Shown here piece after piece: positions 45,401 to 56,478 of a DNA stretch of 64,000 bases. Under the pieces are notes generated by a model. The model saw only the letters and a program-made list of their open reading frames with translations, did not search any database and was not told where the DNA came from. A program made the translations under genes and the position numbers. Source of the DNA: Acanthamoeba lenticulata (lineage: Eukaryota > Discosea > Longamoebia > Acanthamoebidae); NCBI GenBank assembly GCA_002179805.1, contig NAVB01000754.1, positions 1-64,000 of the forward strand, in the 5' to 3' direction. The stretch's first letter is position 1. Every line of letters starts with the position of its first letter.

Positions 45401-45680
45401 CGCTTGTCTCGATGTGAAAATTCGGGATCATCATCTATCACCGGTATCCTGACCTGGCCAGTTGGGCGAAGAGCCTGCACAAACTCGTCATTGGTTGCAA
45501 CAACGGGTGCATCCTCCTCGGGCTAACGATAGAGATAATACTACATTAGCGTAAAAAGCCAAATGCGTTGAAAGAATGCATTGGCACCTTCCGTTTTCTT
45601 TCTAAAAGCCAAGCCAAACGAGGCAACTTGTGCCGTAGGAGGCTGTTTAAATCCTCCCGCTTGTGTGATTGCTGATCCAT
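42496..45680 (-). CDS. Non-canonical poly(A) RNA polymerase, TRF4/PAPD5 type
   Basis: ATG 45680-45678; exon 1 (MDQQSHKREDLNSLLRHKLP..) joins exon 2 across intron 45587-45523 in phase. A long Pro/Ser-rich region precedes the catalytic core: LGQEIKDFAEWAAPTVYEEK, WPRATVQMFGSCKTKLALSG + SDIDLVVVG (the two catalytic Asp), LARAKVPIIKMVD, NIALDICLDNTSG (third Asp), the central domain (LRPLALVLKYFLRQQ, NEPFGGGMGSYLLVLLLIHV) and the nucleotide-recognition motif NPAMAVEDPEDPG + KDVGKG. Such enzymes tag nuclear RNAs with short tails for exosome decay (TRAMP). The tail is Tyr/Gly-rich. Two introns, 44420-44338 and 43284-43146, need GC donors. Stop TAG 42498-42496. Confidence 0.92.
43146..43284 (-). other. 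GC-AG intron in the poly(A) polymerase gene
   Basis: Exon ends GATCCAG, intron starts GCATGT and ends CACAG. The join restores EDPEDPG-KDVGKGCF, matching the conserved EDP..PGNDVG motif. The nearby GT (at CAT|GTCC) gives a premature stop. Confidence 0.8.
44338..44420 (-). other. GC-AG intron in the poly(A) polymerase gene
   Basis: Exon ends GGGAAG, intron starts GCAGGT and ends CTCAG. The join yields LALSG-SDIDLVV, the catalytic motif. The adjacent GT donor (GTGTAC) leads straight into TGA after splicing. Confidence 0.82.
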
Positions 45681-45851
45681 GTTGCTGGGCAGGGTGTACC
45701 AACAAGTGTCTGATTCCCTCGCCAAGCAAAGAAAATTTCAGGACCAGAGGCGAAACTGTTGAAATACCAATCATTCTTCTGCCGCCACGGCAACAAAAAC
45801 CAGGCACGGTTCTCTTTGCTCGTTGATTGAACACTTGTATTTTGAGACACC

Positions 45852-46178
45852 ATGGGCAACGACATTGCGAAGGTGGCGGTTGGTGGAGCGCTAGACTCAG
45901 TTGGCCTCAAGGATGACAAGTCAGATAACTCGATGGTGGATGGAATCACGGAAGCGGCTGAGGGTATATACAACGGGGTAACGGTTGGTGCCTCGCAAGG
46001 TGTCTCCTCCTACAAGATTGCCAAGAGCAGATACGTGGCGGACGATCTGAAAGCCAAATACAAGCGAGATGGACCTGTATCACGAAATCTCGGAGCGAAC
46101 GAGCAAGCCATGCAGGAGAAGAGGGAGAAGTCCAAGAAGACCGCCGAAAACATCAAGGCGAAGTACAACAAGAAGTAG
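45852..46178 (+). CDS. Small hypothetical protein, intronless
   Basis: 108 residues, ATG 45852, TAG 46176-46178. Starts MGNDIAKVAVGGALDSVGLK; glycine at position 2 makes myristoylation conceivable, but position 6 is Ala instead of the preferred Ser/Thr. The middle has a glycine/valine-rich amphipathic stretch (GIYNGVTVGASQGVSSYKIA) and the C-terminus is Lys-rich (KREKSKKTAENIKAKYNKK). No signal peptide or known family. It is divergent from the poly(A) polymerase gene, 171 bases from its start codon, so the two may share a promoter. Confidence 0.65.
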   Translation: MGNDIAKVAVGGALDSVGLKDDKSDNSMVDGITEAAEGIYNGVTVGASQGVSSYKIAKSRYVADDLKAKYKRDGPVSRNLGANEQAMQEKREKSKKTAENIKAKYNKK

Positions 46179-46325
46179 AAAGAAGAGTCATCCTGGCGCC
46201 GATAGCAAATGTACAGCCTAATTTATTTGTGAATATATTTAATTTTATTCCTATGCTTTTTGGCGCCAAAAACCTCCCAAGGGCACACTTCACGCAAGAA
46301 ACGAAACAGCAGTCGTCCACTCCAA

Positions 46326-48202
46326 ATGGAAGAGTCATTTGCGTTAGCGATCCACAAGGCCCTCCACAACTGGCGTGACGTTGACGGGGATGTTGATTTG
46401 TTGGGTGATGGCGAAATCGTGAGGTACATGCTTGGCTGTGTTTTTTGAGCAACATCCAACGCAACTGCTAACCCACGCCGGCGTGGGTCCAGCTTTTCGA
46501 CCGCCGCCAATGGGTGTCGTGTCGCAGAATGGAGAGGCCACCGCCTCATGGAGCAGAACAAATCGAAATCAACCCCTTGGGCCGCCCAGGCAAAGAAGGT
46601 AACTTGGTCATTTAGTTTTGGTTTCACTTCCGCCCAAGCTCACTCGTCCTCGCGCAGGGCGCCCGGATCACGTGGGTGCTGAGCAGCAAGCCATGGGGCT
46701 TGATCAAAGATGACGTTATTGTTCGCAGATGCTCTGCTATGAAGAGAGCGAAGGGGAAAGCCTTGCCTACCGCTGATGACGAAGAGGAGGAAGAGGACGA
46801 GGAACAAGAAGACGACGAGGAGGCAGAGAAGGAAGAGGAAGAGAAGGAGGAAGAGGAAGAGGAGGAAGAGGAGGAAGAAGGGCTAGACATGACGGACCTA
46901 GCCAGCCATAAAATGGATGAGCTCCGTGCGTTCACCAAGCAGCATGGGATCAAGGTGGTCGGTCGGAGGAAGGACGACGTTATCAAGGCGATCAAGAAGT
47001 GGAACGAACAACGGCAAAAGGAGAGGACGAAGGCACAAAGCGCTGCCAAGGCCACGCCAACAGAGAAGAAGAAGAAGGAGATGAAGCCCAAGAAGGAGCT
47101 CGAGGAAAAGCACTCTACGCCTACCGCGTCACCGGCACGACCTGCCAAGAGGCGAAGCAAGATTGAGTCCAGCGAAACCCAGGTCGAGGCGGAGCCCAAG
47201 AAGAGGTCGTCGATCAAGGAGGCCGCCGTCGAGCCCAAGGTCGCTTCCCCGCCCCGCGTTACCGCCGCCGAGGAGAACGTTCCCAAGGCAGAGCAAGATG
47301 ATGACAAGGCAATGAAGAACGACTTGCCGACTTTGACGCCCGTCGTGCTCGAGAATGAGTCCAAGATAGAGGCTGCAGCTCCTCTTCCAACGGAGGAGGG
47401 CGAAGAACTGGACGACATGGACCTCGACTTGGACCTCCTGGAGTTCTACCCCTTGCAGAAGCTCCAGACCTACTGCCTCGAGGAGAACCTCGTGGTGCCG
47501 GCCGGCTCGTCCAAGCAGGTCTACATCAAAGTCATCCTCGACTACAACGAAGAGGTGGTGGCCGACGATGAGGACCAAACTTGTGAAGCTGACGCGCCTG
47601 TCGCGCCCGCCGTGCAATGCCAGGAGGCCGACGAAGTCAACACCATCAAGGTGCAGTCGGCCACGCTCGAGCCCGTGAAGGCACAAGCCGATTCGTCGCC
47701 TTTGGTGGAGACGAAGCCCGCCGAAGAAGTCGAGTGCGACAATGTCGACGAGCTGGATCTCGAGCGGTTGGAGGACTACTCGCTCGCCACGCTCAAGAAC
47801 TACTGCCAAGACGAGGATATCCGCGTGACGGGCCAGCGGAAGCAGGACTACATCAAGGCCATCCTCCAGTACAACACCGCCGAATGCTCGTGGCTGGGCG
47901 TCTCGATGGTCGAAGAAGAAGACGACAACAACAACGTAGACGGTGAGCACAAGAAAGAGGCACAGGCCACCAGCGACAAGGAGGTCACCGCAGGCGGCAG
48001 CGTAGCGCTGCACGTGGACGGCGAGAACGACGAAAAGATGTCGGCGGAGCTGTGGAAGCAGAAGGCCATGAAGTGGAAGCAGCGGGCCAAGGCCCTCCAG
48101 CGACGCCTTGACGAGTTGACCTCAAGGAGCGCCGACAAGGAGAACCAGCGAGGCTCGCCCACGCTACTCTCCTCCAACAAGAAGATGACCGCCACGGCTT
48201 GA
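46326..48202 (+). CDS. Triple SAP-like domain protein
   Basis: Three exons: ATG at 46326, GT-AG introns at about 46423-46491 and 46601-46661. The N-terminal 75 residues (MEESFALAIHKALHNWRDV .. NKSKSTPWAAQAKK + GARITWVLSSKP) form a compact unrecognised block. A basic patch and a Glu-rich run follow, then three SAP-like helix-turn-helix motifs: HKMDELRAFTKQHGIKVVGR, PLQKLQTYCLEENLVVPAGS and SLATLKNYCQDEDIRVTGQR, each followed by K(Q/D)xxIKxI. SAP motifs bind AT-rich DNA or RNA. The C-terminus is a coiled coil (ELWKQKAMKWKQRAKALQRR) and a KEN-box-like DKENQ. A nuclear, chromatin- or RNA-associated protein is inferred. Confidence 0.78.
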
Positions 48203-48347
48203 GGCGGATGAGCTCCTCCTCGGCTACGCATTGTGTTCTCTTGTTGTTTTCTGCAAGCACAGCTTCTTCTCTTTGCAAACGCGTTTCATTGGGGGTATTG
48301 ACAAGACGCTACATGAACATGAAGCCTCGAGACGGCAACTACGACGC

Positions 48348-51300
48348 CTACTTGTTGCCCTTCTTGCCCTTCTTGAAGATGGAGGAGGCAGAGCTGATGC
48401 TGCTGCCAGCGGTGGTCGTGGTCGACGCATCGAGTGTCTTGGTGAAGCGGATGGTCCGGGACAGGGCGTAGACCCGCCCGTTGAGCTTGTCCACCTTCTT
48501 GGAGAGTCGCTCCTCCTCCTTCTCCGCTTTATGCAGCTCGGCCTTGGTTTCGTTGAGCTGCTTCGTGAAGTAGTCTCTGAACTTGCTCTGCTCCCTGTTG
48601 TTGTTGTATGTTCTTGTTAGCCACGCCATCGCTCCAGAGATGTCCTCTACACGTTGTAGTGAGAAAGAGAAGGGGGGGGGGCGTACGCGTAGAGGCCGCT
48701 CTGGGAGAGAGCGAGGGCACCGAGGCAGCTATCGATCCGCGTGACGTCGTCCTTGAGCGAGCGGACGTGGGTTCGCACCGTGCTGAGCGTCCTGCTGAGC
48801 TCCCACTTCTTCTCGTTCTTGGCGACCATCGTCTCCAGCGTCTTCTTCGCATCGGCCGGCAGGTAGCCCTGAAGGAATGCACGGAATGTGCGTCAGGGCA
48901 TGCATACTTGGCGTTCCAACAACCTCAACTACAAAGGCAAGGCACTTTGGCGTACAGCGGTGATCCACGCCTCGAGCTGCGAGCGCATGACGGACTCGAG
49001 AGTGTAGGTCTCGTCGCGGGATTCCTGCTCCCTGCAGAGGTCGATGATGGGCGCATACGAGCCGTCAGTCAGTCATCACCATCATCGGCCAGAGAGTTGA
49101 CTGTGTAGCGCGAGGGAGAGGAGACGAAGAAAGAAAGAGAGAGATGTACGCACTTGACGACAAACTTGACGACCTGCCGGGCCGGGACGGACAGCTTGAA
49201 CCGGTAGAAGTGGCCCAGTCGCTCGTCGGGCTCCGGCGTCTCGATCAGCATCGAGGCCTTCTTCGGGTGCTGCTCGCCCCAACCGCAGTCGATGTCGTTT
49301 GTTGCCATGATCAGCCTCAGAAGCTCTTCACTGATGCGTAATGATGGAGTAGGAGGAAGAGGAGAAGAAGGAGGCAGCACCTCGAGGTAGAAGTGGTCGA
49401 TCGCACGATCGTTCTTGTTGTCGATGACGTACGTGAACTCGTACACGAACCACCTCCGCACGTAGAGGGTGCCCTGCTCCCAATCGTAGCGCGCCACGTC
49501 CGCCTGATATGGCTCACGGCCTGGAAAACAAAATGAAAATCATATCATTTAAATTTAATTTAATGTAAAATAATAAAAATAATTTGATCTTAAATAGAGA
49601 AGTCGTACGGTGGGAGGACTCGGTCATAGTGACAGAGGTCTTGAGGTCGACGGCATAGGCGACGTACAGCTCCTCGTTGACCTTGACCCGCGGCAGCATG
49701 GCCTCGCCCACGTAGACGTCGTCCTCGAACAGGCTCAGCGGCCCGGCCTCGAGCGGCACGCCATACGTGTTCTTGAACTTGATCACCGCCAGCGGGTTGT
49801 CCTCTCGCACGTTCTGTGCATCATCGTCACCATCAGCATCTTCATCAGAGGATCAACATGATGGGAAGACATCAAGACACGGACCTTGTTGTAGATGGAG
49901 GCCTTGACGCCATCAAAGGGCGTGTGGAGGAAGGGCACGAGGGCCGACTGATTGCGGAGGACGTTGACGGCGCTGGTGATCTTGTACTGGAACAGGTCCG
50001 CCATTTCCATTTTCTTGGCCTCGCTGTTGACCTCCACCGAGCCCGACGCCGCCGACCGCGAGAACCTGTGTTTGTGTGTGTTAAAGGTGGCCACACACGC
50101 CCCCGGGGGGGGGGGTAAAGAACGAATACGACGTCGTGGTTCGTACTCTTCAGGCGGGGGCGCCGGCGCGCCGTAGCCCGAGAACGACTCAGCCTCACAT
50201 TCTTCTTCTTCTTCGCATTCGTCTGCGAAACTTCGACGGGACAGCATCATGGGTGCCGGAGCGCGCGCGGCCATGGGAGGCGGCGGCGCGCAGGCCATCG
50301 ACATCATGGGCGCCATAATCTCATTCTTCATGGCGCGGGCTCGCATCACCGGCGCCGCAACGCCTGCGTGCGCGTGCGTGTGAGGTGAGCCGCAGGGCCG
50401 AAGAGGCCAGAAGGAAGAAGACGAGCCAGCAGACGAGAACGTACGTTCGTCGCGGGAGGCAGTGGCCTCGGCGAGGGCGGAGACGTCGTGCTGCGCGACG
50501 GCGTCCTCGAGGGTAGGCGGCGCCAGCGTCTCCTCCTGCTCCACCTCGATCTACACCAGGAATCGACACACACACACACACACACGCGCGTGTGAGCACC
50601 GCACACACACACGCAAGCGCACACGCGAGCGTACCTCTGTGCGGGCGGCGTAGCGCGGGTTGTAGAGATCGTAGATGAACGAGTTGGACGCGCCAGACAC
50701 GAGCGAGAGCTCGACCCCGCGCCAGTCCTCGTTTTGCGTGTTGTCCACCAGGGCCCAGCCCTCGAGGATCGACTTGGGCTTGGCGGCCTCCTCCTTGGCC
50801 TTGTCGTCGGCGGCCGAGGGCGAGTAGAAGAGGAGGCGGTAAGTGGTCTTCCACACGGGCGCCTCGACGATATACGACGCGCGGATCGTGCGCTGCTCGC
50901 CGGAGCCGCGCGTGTAGCCCGTTACGGACTTGAGGTCCTTCTTCTTGGCCTGGAGGAGGATGGAAAGGAGGTGCCGCAGGTCCTGCTGCATGAGCTCGTT
51001 GACGAACCGCAGGCGCACGACCGCGCCCAGGTTGAAGTACTGCAGGGCCTGACCGCCCACAAGCAGCGCCAAGAAGTGGGCCGCGTGGTAGCTCGGCCGC
51101 GCCAGCGTCTTGGTCTCCAGGCCTGCGGCACGCCCGCGTGTGAACCGTATGGTGAGTAAGGGCACGTGTGTCGTGCGGCGTGCGCGCACGTGTCGCCACG
51201 ACGCGGTGGTGGCGAGGCTGTGTACCGACGACGGTGCCCTCGACGGTGAGGCGCTTGCCCTGGCGGACGACCTCGACGGCGACGGGCGTGCCCTTGACCT

Positions 51301-52024
51301 GGGCCAGGAGGTCGCGCAGGGACGAGTGCTCATTGAATGAGATGGAGAGGTCGTCGAGCTGTTTCTCGAACGGCTTCGTCGACTCGTAGCTGATCGACGA
51401 CACAAGGCCTGCACATCACATGCGGTCAATGGTCACGATACGCAGAGGAAGAGCAGATCAAAATGTAAAAAGATGTAGAAATGTAGGCAGAAATGTAGGC
51501 AATGTAAGATGAAAAAGATGGAGTGTAGAGCCGTACTGGGCTGGCCGACGGCGCTGATCTCAGAGCTGGACTGGGCAGACTTCTTGCCGAACGAGAACTC
51601 GGCGCTTACCTTGGCCTTGGTCTCTGCAGGGAAAAGAAGAGATTGTGAGCGCGAGAAAAGCAGAAGGAGAGCACACGCGTGGGTACCAGTCTTGCCCGAG
51701 AGGTCGACCATGGCCAGGGATTTGAGGACGTCGTTCATGTCGCCGCTCTTGAAGTAGAGCTCGAACGGGCGCCCGCCCGACACGTCGTCCTCGCTAAGGC
51801 CATGCATATATTTTTAATAATTATAATAAATATTATGCTTGGGAATTGAATTGGAGACTTGATTTGTTCATTTCAGTTTGTTTGTTATTTTTGTAGTGCA
51901 CTGGAGGCTGCCACAAGTACCGCTCGAAGTAGCCAATGCCAGTCTTAGATAGCACGACCTTCTTCACAGGAAACATGGGCACTGTTTCTGTGGCCGTAGA
52001 TTGTTGGTGCTTTGGTTGCTCCAT
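48348..52024 (-). CDS. DUF4139 domain protein
   Basis: About 13 exons from ATG 52024-52022 to TAG 48350-48348. The N-terminus PVKKVVLSKTGIGYFER joins EDDVSGGRPFELYFKSGDMN + DVLKSLAMVDLSG, the usual opening of the family. The central segment has SYIVEAPVWKTTYRLLFYSP and LEGWALVDNTQNEDWRGVEL, the signature of DUF4139, whose members are secreted or cytosolic beta-sandwich/coiled-coil proteins of unknown role. A Met/Ala/Pro-rich linker separates it from FQYKITSAVNVLRNQSALVP and GTLYVRRWFVYEFTYVIDNK, and the C-terminus is a coiled coil (ELHKAEKEEERLSKKVDKLN) with a Lys-rich end. No signal peptide or membrane segment. Confidence 0.85.
50567..50587. repeat. (CA)n dinucleotide repeat in intron
   Basis: Short CA/CG repeat in an intron of the DUF4139 gene. 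Confidence 0.8.
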
Positions 52025-52242
52025 GCCGCTTGCAAGTGTAGAAGAATAGGTGGCGACGGTAGATGAAGCAAGTGCTTGCCCGATATGTCTGACAACGTCT
52101 TTTTGTTGTGTGCTATGCGCTGAAGCAGCGTATTTGTCGACCTTGACTGAAAATTTATTATTTTCTGCAACTCGTAAACATATTTTCTTTATCGCAACAT
52201 GCAAGTCAAACAAATGCAGATTGATGCGGCACTGCAGGTCTC

Positions 52243-52513
52243 CTACAGCGCCTCACCGTACGTCGAGCACACGATATACCAGGCATGGATCACTCCTGCA
52301 AGTTGTGTGAGTTGAACAAGCACCACAAATGAGAAGCAGGAAGAGTTTGAGTCGCGTACCGCCTATCCAGACGCCGATGATGCACAGAAGGATATTGAGC
52401 AAAAAGTGGCCCCCACAGCCACGCTTGATGAGAACGGGAAGCGGCGGTAAGATTACACCCAAGATGAGCAGCAGAATATCGCCCACTGTGAGTCTTGCTT
52501 GCATGTCACCCAT
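52243..52513 (-). CDS. PMP3 / UPF0057 family membrane proteolipid
   Basis: Two exons, 52513-52360 and 52295-52243, with a 64-base GT-AG intron, giving 68 residues. Two membrane spans are clear: DILLLILGVILPPLPVLIKR, with the family hallmark PP and the following GCGGHF, then LLNILLCIIGVWIGGVIHAW, ending YIVCSTYGEAL. PMP3/RCI2 peptides sit in the plasma membrane and temper membrane potential and salt stress. The splice rebuilds the conserved (I/V)GGVIHAWY. ATG at 52513 was used; a second Met at position 4 could also serve. Confidence 0.93.
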
Positions 52514-52764
52514 GTTATTGTGCTTGAATGTGAAGGGGAAGAGGTAGTATTGAGCTTGTCGAGAGCAGTGAGATAATGCTGCACCGGTGAGAGAGGCCCG
52601 GTGAAGTATCCCTCTGGTCGAAGCGGTGCGGATGACTTTCTGGCGATTTCTTATCCTGTTTTCTCAACTGACCTTTCTTTGGCGGTTTCCTTTTTCAGTT
52701 GCATTTTGGCCAAGGAAAATTAATTTTGGCCAAGGAAAGAAGAGAAAGAAGAGGTTCGGCCGAG

Positions 52765-53538
52765 ATGGCAGATGAATCGGGATCTGAGGCACCCGCCTCG
52801 CCAATGTCTTCCTCCACATCAATCACCACGAGGCCTGTGGAAGGTACATTGTTCCTTCTCCCTTCAACGTTATAATCGTTATAATTGACAATTGAGGTGA
52901 AACACAAAATGCATGCGACTTGCCAGAGTACATGAAAGATGGCAAAGGTAATCCTTCCTTTGATTTGTTTTCAAGCTTTTGCTGCCTGCTGTGCATCTCA
53001 ACCAGCGTGTTGGCACAGTTATCATAATATTCAAAGCCGTCGGTGGTGCCCCTCCACTGAAGGTGCACCCACCAACTGCTGCCTCTTCCTCTTCCAGGCG
53101 GAAGAGCTTTAGAGGCATCACAGGCTCATACGTCTCCTCCAGGTAAGCAAGTTTAAGCTGGCTCACAAGGCCTCGTTCCAGTTCGTGGTAGACTTCTTAC
53201 GCAAGCAGCTTCGATGCAAGCCCACCGACCCACTTGTACTCTTCTTTTCATCTTTTCATGCAGCTCTACATGTACACTTAATGTGTACTCGAGTAGGCAA
53301 GCTTGTAAGTTAATGCCCTGCTCTGCATGCTTGTGTGTTCTCGCCTCTGCAGTTCCTGTTCGTGAACGGAGCCTTCCAACCGAACCCAGAGGAGACGATC
53401 TCCGACCTCTTCAAGGTGCCTCTCGATCCCCAATCACTTCTTCCTCTTCTCATCTGGTCATTGTCGTGTGTGGGATAGTGTTTTCACAACGCCGACCATT
53501 TGGTCATCAACTACTGCACTACCGCGGCGTGGGGCTAA
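52765..53538 (+). CDS. ATG12: Autophagy ubiquitin-like protein ATG12
   Basis: Six exons (52765-52843, 52927-52947, 53019-53062, 53143-53235, 53353-53415, 53479-53538), all GT-AG and in phase, giving 119 residues. After a Ser/Pro-rich N-terminus, the ubiquitin-like fold reads KVIIIFKAVGGAPPLK + VSKFKLAHKASFQFVVDFLR, KQLRCKPTDPL + FLFVNGAFQPNPEETISDLF, then HLVINYCTTAAWG ending directly on the C-terminal glycine, as in all ATG12. That glycine is joined by ATG7 and ATG10 to ATG5, and the conjugate with ATG16 drives ATG8 lipidation. No processing extension exists, matching the family. Confidence 0.97.
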
Positions 53539-53879
53539 CGACACCGCTCAACCTTCTTGAGAGCAATGGTGTGCATAAAGAACTGGTATAAAAAGGAGTC
53601 ACAGAGCTCTTCTTGGTCTTGTGCCCTGGCTTAGACGTCTTGGCCAACTTCGCCCTCGTTGTTCACGCATCCGTGTCGGTCTCGCTTTGGTTATCTTTTT
53701 CGCGAGTTTGGCACCTTCATCGCCCCAGCGATCTCTGGGCCACAGAGGCGGGTAGTACCAGCGGCCATCCCAGAGCACTACCAGCTGCGTTCAGTGCACC
53801 TGTTTGCGGAAAATTCCACAAATTGCCCTCGCCAACCTTGGGGCGTTGTAGCTGTAGTAGTGTTGTCGCTGCAAACAGA
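53539..53879 (+). other. Intergenic, 341 bases
   Basis: No coding sequence supported. It contains the 3' flank of ATG12 and the 5' region of the RNA ligase gene. Confidence 0.45.
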
Positions 53880-55938
53880 ATGGAGGACGTCGTTGGCATC
53901 CCCGAGGCACCGCCCGCCTCCGGACTCTTCCCACAGGACATTGACATCGAAGAAATCCGAAAAGCGATTCATGGTGCGTTTGCTTGCCAATCTCAAATGT
54001 GACACCGGCAGGGCATTTTGATTCACACCTCACAGGTCGAGACGACTTCCGGGAGGTCAAGAACGCCGATTTTTCCAGCTTCGTCTATTTCCTCGGCATG
54101 GCCAAGGTGGCCCTCCTTTTGCGACGTTCGGGCCCACAAGCTCTCTCTGACTCTCACTTTGTGCTGCCCTCCACAGGACATCTTCCCAGACCCGGCCACG
54201 GCGCCCGACCCCGAAACGGCCCACCTGTGGCGACTACGGCGCGAGTGCCGCGGTACATCACTCCCCGAGCGCGCGGCTTAGTCCGTCCTGCCTGTGGCCC
54301 ACGTGATCGTCTAACGCGCTCTGTGCGTGCTTGTGTGTGTGCATGTCACAGGCATCATCTTCTCGCACGCCACGGGCAAGGTGCTCTCGCGCCGCTTCCA
54401 CAAATTCTTCAATGGTGCGTTCGTGCGAAATGTGGGCTGCAGCCGAGCGGCGAATGGCTGTTGGGCTCACGCGGTGTGTCGACGGTGCACAGTGAACGAG
54501 ACGGAAGAGGTGGAGGCCGGCAAGATCAACCTCAACCGGCCGTTCATCATCCTCGAGAAGCTGGACGGCTCGATGGTGTGTCCCTTTTACACGGAGGGCC
54601 GCCTCCGGTTCGCCACCAAGAACGGCGTCACCGACACCTCCAAGCTCGTCGAGAACTTCGTGGCCCGCTCGGGCATTCCCTACATCGAATACTCGGCCCT
54701 CTGGGTCGACAAGGGGTTCGTGCCCCGCGCGTGTGCGTGTCTGGCGCTGGCTGACGCTCGTGTGCGTGTGCGCAGCTACTCGCCCATCTACGAGTGGTGC
54801 AGCCAGAAGAGCCGCGTCGTGCTGGACTACCCGCAGGACGCGCTCACGCTGATCTCCGTGCGACACGTCCGCACCGGCGACTACATGCCGTTCTTTGAGA
54901 TGCAGAAGCACGCTCAGCGCCACGGCATCCCCGTGGTCACCTGCCGGTACCGCCACCATCGGTTATGCGTAGCGTCTGTTGACTCCGAGACCGTGCTGAC
55001 GTGGCGTGGTGGTGGACAAGGACGGCGGAGGAGGTGGGGGTGGGCTCGATCACCCAGTTCGAGCAGTTCCAAAAGACGATCCGGGAGAAGAACATCGGGC
55101 TCGAGGGATTCGTGATCCGCTTCGAGAACGGAGAGATGTACAAAATCAAGACGGCCTGGTACTGTGACCTCAACAAGACGCTCGACCTCGTATCCCGCTC
55201 GCGCTCGGCGCACGGCTCCGAGATGGACGTGTGGAAGGTCATCCTCGAAGGTTCGTCTTCGTTTCGTTTTTCGTTCTTTTTTCATTTTTTTTAAAGAAGA
55301 AAACAAATCAAAATAACTATTGTTACAATAACAGAAAAATACGACGACTTGCGAACGTGGCTAGCGGCCGACGATCGGAATGCGATCGACCACTTTGCAC
55401 GCGATCTGCTCAAGGAGATTAGCCTCACCTGCCGACGGTACGGTCCATGATATTTAATCAGAAGATAAATCTTCTCTTTTTATATCTCGAGATATATTAA
55501 ATGTGTCAACTCGTTGGGTGTCGCAGGCTGCTCCAAGTGGTGCTCGGGGCCAGGAAGGAGGGAATGGACAAGAAGACCTTTGCCGCCTTCGCTGCATCCC
55601 AGACGCAGGCCAAGCCGCTCGAGCGCAACATTTTGTTCCGCATATGGGCCATGTACGAAGGCGTCCCGCCCGAGACGGCCGAGGCGAGCATCGACGAGAC
55701 GCCAGCGACCTCGACAACGACAACGACAGCTGATGAGCAGGACGGGGAGAACGATGACGATGATGACAAACTGGCGTTGATCCGACAGGAAGTGATCGAA
55801 ACGATTCTCAAGAACTGCAGCAAGCGCCCGCTTTTCGAGAAGGCGCGCGTGCTGGCGGGCAACATCTCCTACAAGACCTACGTCGACCTCTACAAGCTCT
55901 CTCGGCAGACCGCGTCCAAGCTGCACCTCGACGAGTAG
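53880..55938 (+). CDS. T4 Rnl1-type RNA ligase
   Basis: About ten exons from ATG 53880 (MEDVVGIPEAPPASGLFPQD) to TAG 55936-55938. The ligase core is complete: RRFHKFFN + VNETEE (the FFN..E block before motif I), LEKLDGSM with the adenylated lysine of motif I (KxDGS), YSPIYEWCSQKSRVVLDY (motif IIIa region), EGFVIRFENGE (motif IV) and YKIKTAWYCDLN (motif V, KxK). This set and the C-terminal helical domain are those of phage T4 RNA ligase 1. Such enzymes join 5'-phosphate and 3'-OH RNA ends and can repair cut tRNA anticodon loops. The spliced structure shows it is a nuclear gene, not phage contamination. The C-terminal part has an acidic linker (ADEQDGENDDDDD). Confidence 0.92.
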
Positions 55939-56478
55939 CCCAATCTGAAGAGTTCATGTTCTTCCGCTACGTAACACGGCTCAAACTACCATCATGGCAG
56001 TCTCGAAGTCATGGTACGGGCACAGTTTGGTGGAGAGGAGCTTTGTGCTGTCTCTTTTTTGCAGCAACATGTGGCGGAGTTGGACGTCTTACCAAATCGA
56101 GCCTTGTCTTCGCAGAAAAGGAAAGCACTCGAGAAAGGGGAATAAGGAAAAGATACCGGCAGAGGGGAAACAGGTGGGCCGCAGCTGCGAGAGGGAGGGA
56201 AAACCACTGCTGGTCGACAACGGCTCGCCCTTGACAATCTAGCCCCTACTTGTTTGTTTCTTCTTCTTCGTTGGAAGCCTCCTTCTCTCGTGTGTGTATG
56301 TGGCACACGCCACAGTGGGCGAGGAATTGAAAGAGCAGGAGGCAGAGAAGGAGGAGAAGGAAGAACGATTTCCTACAAAAAGGCAAGGCACAATCGAAGA
56401 CCAAGAGATTAAACAAGAAGAACGTTGAGAAGAATTGATCGATTGACCAACCGAGCGGAAGAGGAAGAGGAAATCAAA
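55939..56478 (+). other. Intergenic, 540 bases, upstream of the RasGAP gene
   Basis: No gene supported on either strand. The last 150 bases before ATG 56479 are purine-rich (GAGGAGAAGGAAG-type). Likely promoter and 5' UTR. Confidence 0.5.

Noticed and set aside
47129..48013. 294-codon minus-strand open frame, Leu/Val/Asp-rich
   Set aside because: Antisense of Glu/Lys/Asp codons in the SAP gene; typical shadow composition.
56425..56478. Extended N-terminus of the RasGAP protein
   Set aside because: Begins with TTG; the first ATG is at 56479.
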